Positions 49,359 through 55,808 of a stretch of 55,808 nucleotides of DNA are shown here, piece after piece (position 1 is the stretch's first letter; each line of letters begins with the position of its first letter). The notes under the pieces were generated by a model that worked only from the letters and a program-made list of their open reading frames with translations, made no database searches and had not been told where the DNA came from. The stretch is taken from positions 1-55,808 of the forward strand of contig ONCR01000001.1 in assembly GCA_900316345.1 (NCBI GenBank), read 5' to 3'. The position numbers and the translations under genes are program-made. The DNA is from an uncultured Eubacteriales bacterium. GTDB lineage: Bacteria; Bacillota; Clostridia; Oscillospirales; Acutalibacteraceae.

Positions 49359-50487
49359 ACTTTATGTGCTTTTGGTAAAATTCAAGGGAGCCGTCGATTG
49401 CCTGCTGTCCGGCTTTGTCAAACGGGAAAAGAATGCTGAAAACGTGAGGTAGCGGCTTACCGTTTTCATCATCGCCGAAATCTGCAATTTCGCTTTCAAT
49501 GCCCTTTTTCTGTAAAAGGTCGTAAGCACGGTGAGTCTGCTCATGGGCAAGACTATCGCCGCCGCTGGTGATTAAGTATGTAGGCGGAAGAGTGGATTTT
49601 TCAAGTATCTTGTCTAAATCCATAAGCTCGCCGTAAACCTTATCGTTTCCGTAATCGCCCCACATAAGCTTTGTATAAATGCTGAATGCACCGCCGTCCT
49701 TCATAAACGCAACGGGAGAGGTTAAAACAAGTGAATCAATCTCAAGGTCGGTTGTTGCGGTGTTAAAGGTTTTCTGAAGCTCGGGGCTGTTAATTATCGC
49801 AGCGCAATATGCGGCGAGCATTCCGCCTGCGGAATCGCCGGTAAGCATAACCGAATCAAAGCTGTAGGAATCCTGATAGTTTTGCTTTATGAAAGCCAGA
49901 GCCGCCATACAGTCCTGAATCTGCTCAAGCGTTGTTACGTCGGGAACAAGGCGGTAGCTTATGTTAAAAACAACGTAACCCCTGCTTGCAAGCTCAAGGC
50001 AGTAATATTCGTTAAGGTCCTTTTCGGCGTACATCCATCCGCCGCCGTGAATATCTATAATTACGGGAAGCTTGGTAATATCAAGATTTTCTTCCTCGGG
50101 GAAATACATATCAAGCCTGTGGTAAATATTTCCGTCGTCAATATAAGCGATATTTTCACTGCCGTTGGTATTGCTCGGCGGTGTTTGCGAAGCGTGCTTT
50201 TTGTTGTCGCCGTCCTCACAGAAGCGCCATACCATCTGCATAATCCTTACTATCGGATTATGACGGATTGATTTTGCGCTGTCGCTTTTATACTCAACGG
50301 TATCGCTGATAACCATACCGCCTACGGGATGGTAATTTTTTGGGTCCTTTGACGGATGGGTAACTATGTTGATAAACAGGGCGCTTGCAACTGCAATAAA
50401 GCAGATGATACAAAGTATAATAACCAAAGCCTTTTTTCCTTTTGAAAGTTTTTTCTTTTCTTTTGTTTTTTCTTTTAGCTTTTTCAT
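49357..50487 (-). CDS. Membrane-anchored alpha/beta hydrolase (HSL-type esterase)
   Basis: 376 residues. A lysine-rich head (KKLKEKTKEKKKLSKGKK) and one membrane helix (about 19-43) anchor it with the enzyme outside. HGGGWMYAEK is the oxyanion motif, GDSAGGMLA the nucleophile elbow with the catalytic Ser, GGDSLAHEQ the Asp region and LPHVFSILF the catalytic His. It belongs to the hormone-sensitive-lipase-like esterases, which hydrolyse small acyl or acetyl esters. The substrate is unknown; a role in deacetylating polysaccharides is possible. GGGGG precedes the ATG. Confidence 0.9.
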   Translation of the reverse strand: MKKLKEKTKEKKKLSKGKKALVIILCIICFIAVASALFINIVTHPSKDPKNYHPVGGMVISDTVEYKSDSAKSIRHNPIVRIMQMVWRFCEDGDNKKHASQTPPSNTNGSENIAYIDDGNIYHRLDMYFPEEENLDITKLPVIIDIHGGGWMYAEKDLNEYYCLELASRGYVVFNISYRLVPDVTTLEQIQDCMAALAFIKQNYQDSYSFDSVMLTGDSAGGMLAAYCAAIINSPELQKTFNTATTDLEIDSLVLTSPVAFMKDGGAFSIYTKLMWGDYGNDKVYGELMDLDKILEKSTLPPTYLITSGGDSLAHEQTHRAYDLLQKKGIESEIADFGDDENGKPLPHVFSILFPFDKAGQQAIDGSLEFYQKHIK

Positions 50488-50594
50488 AAGTATTCCCCCT
50501 TAAGAGCTATTAGAATTATACTACAGCTTTATTTCCGTGTCAATTTTTTGTATAGAAAATGCTTTGTTTTCATATTTATTAAACGGGTGATAAT

Positions 50595-50846
50595 ATGAAA
50601 AAAAGCAAAAGCGAAAGCTTAACCGAATGTGCCGTAACTCCGCGGCTTGAATTAATAGGCAATACCAAATGTATAATTGACGGCTTAAAAAGCATAATTG
50701 AATATACAAAGGGTAAAATTAGAGTCAACGTAGGCAAGTACAACGTAACTATAACGGGCGATGATTTGTATATAAATTCCTTTACCTGCGAGGGCGCAAG
50801 CGTTGAGGGAACCATAATCGAAATCGGGTTTGAGGGAAATGCTTAG
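50595..50846 (+). CDS. yqfC: Sporulation protein YqfC (YabP family)
   Basis: 83 residues. PRLELIGNTKCIIDGLKSII, then VNVGKYNVTITGDDLYINS, is the YabP/YqfC fold. In Bacillus the gene is expressed in the mother cell during sporulation. It overlaps yqfD by eight bases, the conserved gene pair. Its presence indicates an endospore-forming ancestry. Confidence 0.92.
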   Translation: MKKSKSESLTECAVTPRLELIGNTKCIIDGLKSIIEYTKGKIRVNVGKYNVTITGDDLYINSFTCEGASVEGTIIEIGFEGNA

Positions 50847-52002
50847 GCTCTTAAGATGGCTAATCGGCTTTGTTGAATTCGGCTTCAGCGGGGGATTTTG
50901 CGAGGGGTTTATTAATTCCTGTCTTGAAAAAAGGCTTAACATCAGCGACGTTGAATTTACCGAAAACGGAATTACCGCCTCCTGTCCGGCAGTGCTTTAT
51001 CAGTCGCTTCGCCCTATTGCGAAAAGTAACGGCGGACGGCTTAAGGTCGTTAAAAAACGAGGGCTGATTTTTCTTCTTCGTCCGCTGAAAAACAGGTGGG
51101 GGCTGTTCGTAGGCGCAGTTGCGGCGATTGTGATTATCTGCGTTCTTTCGGGCTTCGTTTGGAAGGTTGAAATAATCGGCAACGAAAAAATTCCCGAAAG
51201 CGAGCTTGTTTCTCTTCTTGAAGAAAACGGGCTGAAACGCGGAGTTATGAAGCGGGGAGTTGAAAAAGGAAGGCTTGAAAGCCTCGTTTGCGCCGCGTTT
51301 CCCGACTGCGCCTGGGCGCATATTAACGAAAGGGGAACAACCCTTCGCCTTGAAATCAGCGAGGGCGTAATAAGCCCGAAAACCGTTGATATTAAAGAAT
51401 ATTCAAACCTCAGAGCAGTAAAAGACGGCGTAATAGTTAAGGCAACCGTCTATGACGGCTGGGCAGTCAAAAAGAAGGGCGACGCCGTAAGCGAGGGCGA
51501 TATTCTTGTTTCGGGCGTTTATGAAAGCGAAAAGAAAAAGCTTAATCTTTTTGCTCACGCTCAAGGGGAATACATCGCCGAGGTTAAAGAGCCGATTAAG
51601 CTGAAAATCAGCCGAATGCAAAGCGAAAAGGTTTTTATCGGTGAGAACAAATATAAGTATCTTAACTTTTTTTCGCTTAAAATTCCGCTGTTCCTTTCTC
51701 CCGTTGCCGAGGGCGACGAAAGCGAGGAGAGCCGGTTTGTTTCTCTTAACGGCGAAAGTCTTCCTTTAGGCATAACCGAAAAAACAGTTAAGCCCTTTAC
51801 GGTTAAGAAACGGCTTTTAAGCGACAGCGAGCTTCAGGCGCTCGCCGCTTCCGAGCTTGAAAATAAACTGAAAAACGAATTTGCCGAATGTGAGATTATT
51901 AAACGCAAGCTTGATACCACCCTCAGCGACGATTGCCTGACCGTCAGCGGCTATATAATCTGCCTTGAAAATATAGGCGAGGAAATAAAAATAATCCCTT
52001 AA
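50839..52002 (+). CDS. yqfD: Sporulation protein YqfD
   Basis: 387 residues from the ATG at 50839 (the TTG three codons earlier is less likely). An N-terminal domain (LIGFVEFGFSGGFCEGFINS, ITASCPAVLYQSLRPIAKSN) precedes a membrane helix at about 92-113. An outer POTRA-like segment follows (VEIIGNEKIPESELVSLLEENG) and a beta-rich remainder. It is a mother-cell membrane protein needed for sporulation in Bacillus; its mechanism is not known. Overlaps yqfC. Confidence 0.93.
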   Translation: MLRLLRWLIGFVEFGFSGGFCEGFINSCLEKRLNISDVEFTENGITASCPAVLYQSLRPIAKSNGGRLKVVKKRGLIFLLRPLKNRWGLFVGAVAAIVIICVLSGFVWKVEIIGNEKIPESELVSLLEENGLKRGVMKRGVEKGRLESLVCAAFPDCAWAHINERGTTLRLEISEGVISPKTVDIKEYSNLRAVKDGVIVKATVYDGWAVKKKGDAVSEGDILVSGVYESEKKKLNLFAHAQGEYIAEVKEPIKLKISRMQSEKVFIGENKYKYLNFFSLKIPLFLSPVAEGDESEESRFVSLNGESLPLGITEKTVKPFTVKKRLLSDSELQALAASELENKLKNEFAECEIIKRKLDTTLSDDCLTVSGYIICLENIGEEIKIIP

Positions 52003-52066
52003 TAATGTTGATTAAGCAGAGGTAATATGATAAAATATAATAAATAAAAGCTTCAAGGAGAATTAT

Positions 52067-52915
52067 ATGATACACGAAAATTTAAAGGGAAGGGTCGCCG
52101 TAGTAACGGGCGGCGGCGGAATTCTTTGCGGCGCGTTTGCAAAAACCCTTGCCAAACAGGGAGTTAAGGTTGCCGTTCTTGATTTAAACGAGGAGGCGGC
52201 TCAAAAATGCGCCGATGAAATCAACGCTGACGGCGGAACGGCTATAGCAGTAGGCTGTAACGTTCTTGATTTAGCTTCAATGCAAAACGCGCGTAACGTC
52301 GTTAACGAAAAGCTCGGAACCTGCGACATCCTTTTAAACGGCGCAGGCGGCAATAACCCTAAGGGAACGACAACAAAGGATACGCTTGAAAAAATAGACC
52401 TCGTTCAAAAGGACGAAAACATCAAAACTTTCTTTGATTTGGACCCTGACGGAATCAGCTTTGTTTTTAATCTCAACTTCCTCGGAACGCTTATTCCTAC
52501 CCAGGTTTTTGCCAAGGATATGGTTGAAAAGGAAAACAGCTGTATTGTAATGATAACCTCTATGAACGCGTTCAGGCCGCTTACAAGAATACCCGCGTAT
52601 TCGGCGGCGAAGGCGGCGGTAAAAAACTTTACCGAATGGATGGCCGTTCACTTTGCGCCTATGGGAATTCGCGTTAACGCGATTGCTCCGGGCTTCTTTT
52701 CAACAAAACAAAACGCCGCCCTTCTTTGGAATGAGGACGGTTCGCCTACAGAAAGAACGGGCAAAATTCTTGCCGCAACTCCTATGAACCGCTTCGGCGA
52801 GCCTGAGGAGCTTGACGGCGCTCTGCTTTTCCTTGTAGACGAGGCGTACAGCGGATTTATTACAGGCGTCAATATCCCCGTTGACGGCGGATTTAACGCG
52901 TATTCGGGAGTGTGA
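52067..52915 (+). CDS. SDR-family oxidoreductase (D-mannonate oxidoreductase-like)
   Basis: 282 residues. VAVVTGGGGILCGAFAKTLA is the NAD(P)-binding glycine loop, NGAGGNNP the NAG motif, MITSMNAF with the catalytic Ser, and YSAAKAAV the Tyr-x-x-x-Lys pair. The insert KDENIKTFFDLDPDGISFVFNLNFLGT is typical of SDR-type fructuronate reductases (UxuB/YjmF of Bacillus), which reduce fructuronate to mannonate. No other uronate genes are nearby, so the substrate is tentative. AAGGAG precedes the ATG. Confidence 0.87.
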   Translation: MIHENLKGRVAVVTGGGGILCGAFAKTLAKQGVKVAVLDLNEEAAQKCADEINADGGTAIAVGCNVLDLASMQNARNVVNEKLGTCDILLNGAGGNNPKGTTTKDTLEKIDLVQKDENIKTFFDLDPDGISFVFNLNFLGTLIPTQVFAKDMVEKENSCIVMITSMNAFRPLTRIPAYSAAKAAVKNFTEWMAVHFAPMGIRVNAIAPGFFSTKQNAALLWNEDGSPTERTGKILAATPMNRFGEPEELDGALLFLVDEAYSGFITGVNIPVDGGFNAYSGV

Positions 52916-52918
52916 ATT

Positions 52919-53146
52919 ATGAAAAAGAAATTATACCGCGATAAGAAAAATCAGAAGCTTGCAGGCGTTTGCGCAGGCATAGGCAAATATTTTGATATGG
53001 ACCCAACGGTTATAAGGCTTATATGGGTAATTATAACTGCCTTCGGCGGCTCGGGACTTATTGCATATATCATCTGTGCGATTATTATCCCCGAGGAGCC
53101 CGAATTTACCGAGGTTGAATGGCAGGACGCCGAGGATAAAGAATAG
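52919..53146 (+). CDS. PspC-domain membrane protein
   Basis: 75 residues: KLYRDKKNQKLAGVCAGIGKYF is the PspC domain start, DMDPTVIRLIWVIITAFGGSG leads into one membrane helix, and an acidic tail follows. Small PspC proteins are linked to envelope-stress responses. It starts three bases after the SDR stop. No pspA or other partner is nearby. Confidence 0.9.
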   Translation: MKKKLYRDKKNQKLAGVCAGIGKYFDMDPTVIRLIWVIITAFGGSGLIAYIICAIIIPEEPEFTEVEWQDAEDKE

Positions 53147-53162
53147 ATTTTAGCATTATTAA

Positions 53163-53200
53163 ACGGCTTAAGTAGTTTTACTTAAGCCGTCCTTTTTATT
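53163..53200. terminator. Bidirectional terminator between convergent genes
   Basis: ACGGCTTAAGTA (53163-53174) and TACTTAAGCCGT (53179-53190) form a perfect 12-bp stem with a four-base loop, then TTTTTATTTT. Confidence 0.88.
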
Positions 53201-54170
53201 TTCTGATGTTTCTTATATCGTTTCCGAAAAACTGCATTATCGTGTATTCGCCGGTTATTCGGCTTGTTATTCGCTGGTCGTATTTATATTCGAGCTCGTC
53301 CCAGTCAAGGTTCGTGCTGATAAGCGTAGGCCTTGCCGAAAGAATGCGTGAATTGATTATGTTATAAAGCGAAGCGATGCTGTATTGGTTTTCAACCTCA
53401 CAGCCCAAATCGTCAATAATAAGTAAGTCGCTTTCAAGAAGCTTTTCCTTTGTGTAGTAAATATCGCTGTCACGCCCGAACATCGCGGAGCGCGTGTCCT
53501 CGCAAATATTCTGGCTCGTTCCGTAACAAACCGAAAAGCCGCGGTTGATAACAACGTTTGCTATTGCAAGGGAAAGATGGGTTTTGCCAAGCCCGGTTCC
53601 TCCGAGAAAAACAAGGCTTTTGCTTTCCTTTGAGAAGGTTTGGGCGTACTTCATAGAAGCCTCTAAAATCTTTTCGGCGCGGTTGCGCGGAACAACCGAA
53701 TTTTCAAGCGGCTCCTCGCTGTAATACCTTAAATCGAAGTTTTCAAAGGTACAGCGGTCAAGCGGAGCAAAGGCGCTGACCTCCTTTTTCATAAGGTCCT
53801 TTAAAAGCTGCCTGTGGCAGGAGCATAGCCTTCCGCCCGTAAAGCCCTTATCCTCGCAAATCGCACAGACGTATTCGGGCTGCATTGCGTTTTCCCTGTA
53901 GCCGTTTGATTTAAGTATTTCGCTGCGCTTAGCAACAAGGGCGTCGCTCTTTTCCCGAAGGGAAGCAACCTTTTCTTTAATATCGCCGTTATAAAAATAC
54001 AGGCGTGAAATTTCAATTCCGATAGCCGAAAGCTGATTCTGAATATCTTTAATTTCGGGAAGGGCTTCCTTTATTTTTTCGCTTCTTTGCTCCGCCGCCA
54101 TAATAGCTTTATCGCGGCGCTTTTCAAGAAGGGCCTCCGCCTGTCTGTGTATATCTTTAGAATAAGACAT
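53196..54170 (-). CDS. DnaC/DnaI-type helicase loader ATPase
   Basis: 324 residues. An N-terminal coiled region (about 1-80) is followed by a zinc knuckle, CAICEDKGFTGGRLCSCH, and an AAA+ domain with GGTGLGKTHLSLAIANVV (Walker A), LLIIDDLGCE (Walker B), STNLDWDEL and RITSRI (arginine finger). The layout matches DnaI, which loads the replicative helicase. It follows the DnaD-domain gene by nine bases, an expected partnership in Firmicutes replication. Confidence 0.93.
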   Translation of the reverse strand: MSYSKDIHRQAEALLEKRRDKAIMAAEQRSEKIKEALPEIKDIQNQLSAIGIEISRLYFYNGDIKEKVASLREKSDALVAKRSEILKSNGYRENAMQPEYVCAICEDKGFTGGRLCSCHRQLLKDLMKKEVSAFAPLDRCTFENFDLRYYSEEPLENSVVPRNRAEKILEASMKYAQTFSKESKSLVFLGGTGLGKTHLSLAIANVVINRGFSVCYGTSQNICEDTRSAMFGRDSDIYYTKEKLLESDLLIIDDLGCEVENQYSIASLYNIINSRILSARPTLISTNLDWDELEYKYDQRITSRITGEYTIMQFFGNDIRNIRK

Positions 54171-54179
54171 TTCTATCTC

Positions 54180-55169
54180 CTATATATCAAAATCGTCGTT
54201 AAGCTCTGAACGCTTTTTAATTTCCTCAAGGTCATAAGAGGGCTTTGATTTAAGCTTGCCCTTGCCCGATGCGGGTTTTTCGCCCGTTTTTGGCTGGTTT
54301 TTAACCTCGTCCGGGGTTTTAAGCCCTTTGCGCTTCCATTCCTTAAGTATGCTGTCAACGGCTTTTATGCTCTGCTTCTCTTTGTCCGTATACTTTTTCA
54401 TTGTATTGCAGGCAAAGAAAATCATCTCGTTTTCAAAATCCGCCCTCCAGCGTTCAAGCATTTTTCGCTGTGGGGATGAAAGCTGTCTGTAATCGAATTT
54501 GCAAAGCTCAATAACCTTAAGCCAAAGCGCGTCAACCTCGCTTATTTCAAGAAGCTTAAGCGATGCCTGTTCAATGGTTTGAACGTCCTCGTTTGCCCAG
54601 TCCTTTGCTATTGTCTGAAGCTTTCTTGTTGTTATATTGCGGCCCGAATCGCGCTCGCTTTTATAATATTCAAGAAGGGTAATAACAACCGAGGTAGGAA
54701 GGCCGTAATAGGTTACCATATTAACAATGTTGCTTTTGAGCGACATACTGAGCGTTGAAGCAAGAATAACCTCCGCGCTTCTTAAAAGGTCCGCAAGCTC
54801 GGCGTTTTCGGCGCAGAGCTGAACGATGTCGCGCGGGGTAAGGCTCGGCATAGGGAGCGCTTCAAGCGGGGGCTTTTTTTCTTCCTTTTTTGTTTCGGGC
54901 TCAACGTCGGGCTTTACAGCTTCGCCGTCCTTTGTAAGAACGCCCTCAAATCGCCAAAAATCAAGGCATTCCGCCGCTTCGCCCTCGCTGCATGAAAGAA
55001 GCTTTGCAATATCGTTTACCTCGGCAATTCCGTTATTTGAAAGAAGGTACAGCAACGTTTTAAGCTGACGCTCAGAGGCGAATTTTAAGCTTTTATCGGC
55101 AATGCTTTTAGGAACGCAGAAAACTCCGCCGCTCCAAAGCTCGCCGCTCGGAATAATACGGTATGCCAT
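54180..55169 (-). CDS. DnaD-domain replication initiation protein
   Basis: 329 residues. An N-terminal winged-helix region (LKTLLYLLSNNGIAEVNDIAKLL) and one or two DnaD domains follow: about 125-200 (IVNMVTYYGLPTSVVITLLEYYKSE) ending in KDWANEDVQTIEQA, then ERWRADFENEMIFFACNTMKKY near 240. DnaD/DnaB proteins remodel DNA during helicase loading at replication start or restart. GGAG precedes the ATG. It is coupled to the DnaC/DnaI-type gene. Confidence 0.9.
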   Translation of the reverse strand: MAYRIIPSGELWSGGVFCVPKSIADKSLKFASERQLKTLLYLLSNNGIAEVNDIAKLLSCSEGEAAECLDFWRFEGVLTKDGEAVKPDVEPETKKEEKKPPLEALPMPSLTPRDIVQLCAENAELADLLRSAEVILASTLSMSLKSNIVNMVTYYGLPTSVVITLLEYYKSERDSGRNITTRKLQTIAKDWANEDVQTIEQASLKLLEISEVDALWLKVIELCKFDYRQLSSPQRKMLERWRADFENEMIFFACNTMKKYTDKEKQSIKAVDSILKEWKRKGLKTPDEVKNQPKTGEKPASGKGKLKSKPSYDLEEIKKRSELNDDFDI

Positions 55170-55258
55170 AGCTGTCTCCTTTCATAAGCATAAACGGTGT
55201 ATTAATCATTGTAACAAAAAAACAACGCGGTGTAAATATAAAAAATAAAATTTTATTC

Positions 55259-55287
55259 TTGACAAACCGCCCTTACGTATGTATAAT
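55259..55287 (+). promoter_or_regulatory. tRNA-Gly promoter
   Basis: TTGACA (55259-55264) and TATAAT (55282-55287) with an exact 17-base spacer. Confidence 0.85.
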
Positions 55288-55305
55288 TACATATGCAAAC
55301 GAAAT

Positions 55306-55381
55306 GCGGATTTAGCTCATCCGGTAGAGCGTCACCTTGCCAAGGTGAAGGTAGCGAGTTCGAGTCTCGTAATCCGCTCCA
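55306..55381 (+). tRNA. tRNA-Gly (anticodon GCC)
   Basis: A full cloverleaf: acceptor GCGGATT/AATCCGC (55306-55312, 55371-55377), D arm around AGCTCATCCGGTAGAGC, anticodon stem TCACC/GGTGA with loop TTGCCAA (anticodon 55339-55341), and T loop GTTCGAGTC. Discriminator T at 55378 and an encoded CCA at 55379-55381. Confidence 0.97.
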
Positions 55382-55387
55382 AAAAAT

Positions 55388-55416
55388 AACACCCCATCAG
55401 GGGTGTTTATTTTTTG
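55388..55416 (+). terminator. Terminator after tRNA-Gly
   Basis: AACACCCC (55388-55395) and GGGGTGTT (55400-55407) around ATCA, followed by TATTTTTT. Confidence 0.9.
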
Positions 55417-55732
55417 GCAGTGCGAGATAAAGGGAGCAATAAGAACTTAGCCGCGGTCAAAATTTTGAAACGCCGTATCGGGCGTTTAACAAAATTTTGG
55501 GTACTGCAATGCGACAATCCGCAGGATAGCAACAGTCCGGTGGACTGTTGCGGTGCCCGCGTGCGTGCCGGTCGTCGAAGCACACTTCGCGATTAAAAGA
55601 AAATGTCTGAACATTTTCTAAACAATCGCTACGAATGCTTCTCCTCTCAAATCAAAACTCGGCTACGCCTGCTTTTTGATTTGTATACTTAAAGCAACTG
55701 ATAGCAACAGGCGGTCGGTTATCCGTATCAAT
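55417..55732. other. Gene-free stretch with hairpins, possible interspersed element
   Basis: No convincing gene. GCAACAGTCC (55529-55538) and GGACTGTTGC (55542-55551) form a 10-bp stem with a three-base loop; CAAATCAAAA (55648-55657) and TTTTGATTTG (55674-55683) form another. The composition (GTGCCCGCGTGCGTGCCGG) is unlike the nearby genes. A degraded repeat element is likely. Confidence 0.45.
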
Positions 55733-55788
55733 TGTAGGGCACGATGCCCACATCGTGCCGCGGCAAGGTGTAGGCACCTTGCCCTACA
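55733..55788. repeat. 56-bp double-hairpin repeat, copy 2
   Basis: Same length and structure as 29609-29664, with two base differences: outer arms TGTAGGGC/GCCCTACA around two hairpins. Both copies lie outside genes. Confidence 0.85.
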
Positions 55789-55808
55789 AAAACCATAAAA
55801 CTTCTGAT

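Noticed and set aside
55414..55596. 60-codon frame after tRNA-Gly
   Set aside because: It overlaps the terminator and a perfect hairpin, has no ribosome site, and shows no protein family features.

Overview
The window looks like the chromosome of an anaerobic, endospore-forming member of the Bacillota (class Clostridia; an Oscillospirales-type gut lineage is my best guess). The support is indirect: Firmicutes-style rimP-nusA-ylxR-ylxQ-infB order, the sporulation pair yqfC-yqfD, DnaD plus a DnaC/DnaI-type loader, oxygen-sensitive indolepyruvate:ferredoxin oxidoreductase, a QueT transporter, LuxS, and TTGACA/TATAAT promoters with strong AGGAGG ribosome sites. No rRNA is present, so species cannot be named.

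Layout. (1) About 1-13,500 is an integrated accessory element. It holds a large serine recombinase cut by the left edge, a lone HK97-type capsid gene, small zinc-ribbon genes, a primase/DUF3987 replication protein beside an iteron array that looks like a replication origin, an excisionase-like protein, and an XRE repressor with a palindromic operator. On the other strand is an AT-rich defence block: a frameshifted PD-(D/E)XK nuclease gene, a D12-class methyltransferase, an HNH nuclease plus a second methyltransferase, and a Shedu (SduA) nuclease in an operon with a RES-domain protein. A shortened abrB-like gene near 13,520 may mark the right junction. (2) 13.7-20.8 kb holds a two-methyltransferase operon behind a leader peptide and terminator/antiterminator, a QueT gene with a preQ1-riboswitch-like leader, zinc-ribbon membrane proteins, a lipoprotein MTA/SAH nucleosidase and an ABC-F ATPase. 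(3) 20.8-29.5 kb is the translation operon rimP-nusA-ylxR-ylxQ-infB-rbfA-nrnA-truB-ribF-HAD, interrupted between infB and rbfA by a 452-bp unit with 32-bp inverted ends and one four-helix-bundle gene. (4) 29.8-39.4 kb is transport and acid activation: a sodium:solute symporter with an amidohydrolase, a secreted CAP-like protein, an ACT-paaK-iorB-iorA operon and an acyl-CoA ligase. The symporter and ligase promoters share a 31-bp operator-like sequence. (5) 39.4-47.4 kb has rpsF-ssb-rpsR, an rpe-to-mgtE operon and argGH. (6) 47.4-55.8 kb has a REP-associated transposase overlapping an RluA gene, a LuxS homologue lacking its catalytic cysteine, an esterase, yqfCD, an SDR, a PspC protein, dnaD-dnaC, tRNA-Gly and repeat-rich DNA.

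The most interesting points are the satellite-like element with its own origin and a single structural gene, the Shedu-RES operon, the leader-peptide attenuator, the 452-bp inverted-repeat unit, the repeat families shared with the REP-associated transposase, the shared operator, and the LuxS Cys-to-Ser change. All function calls come from reading motifs; no database search was run.
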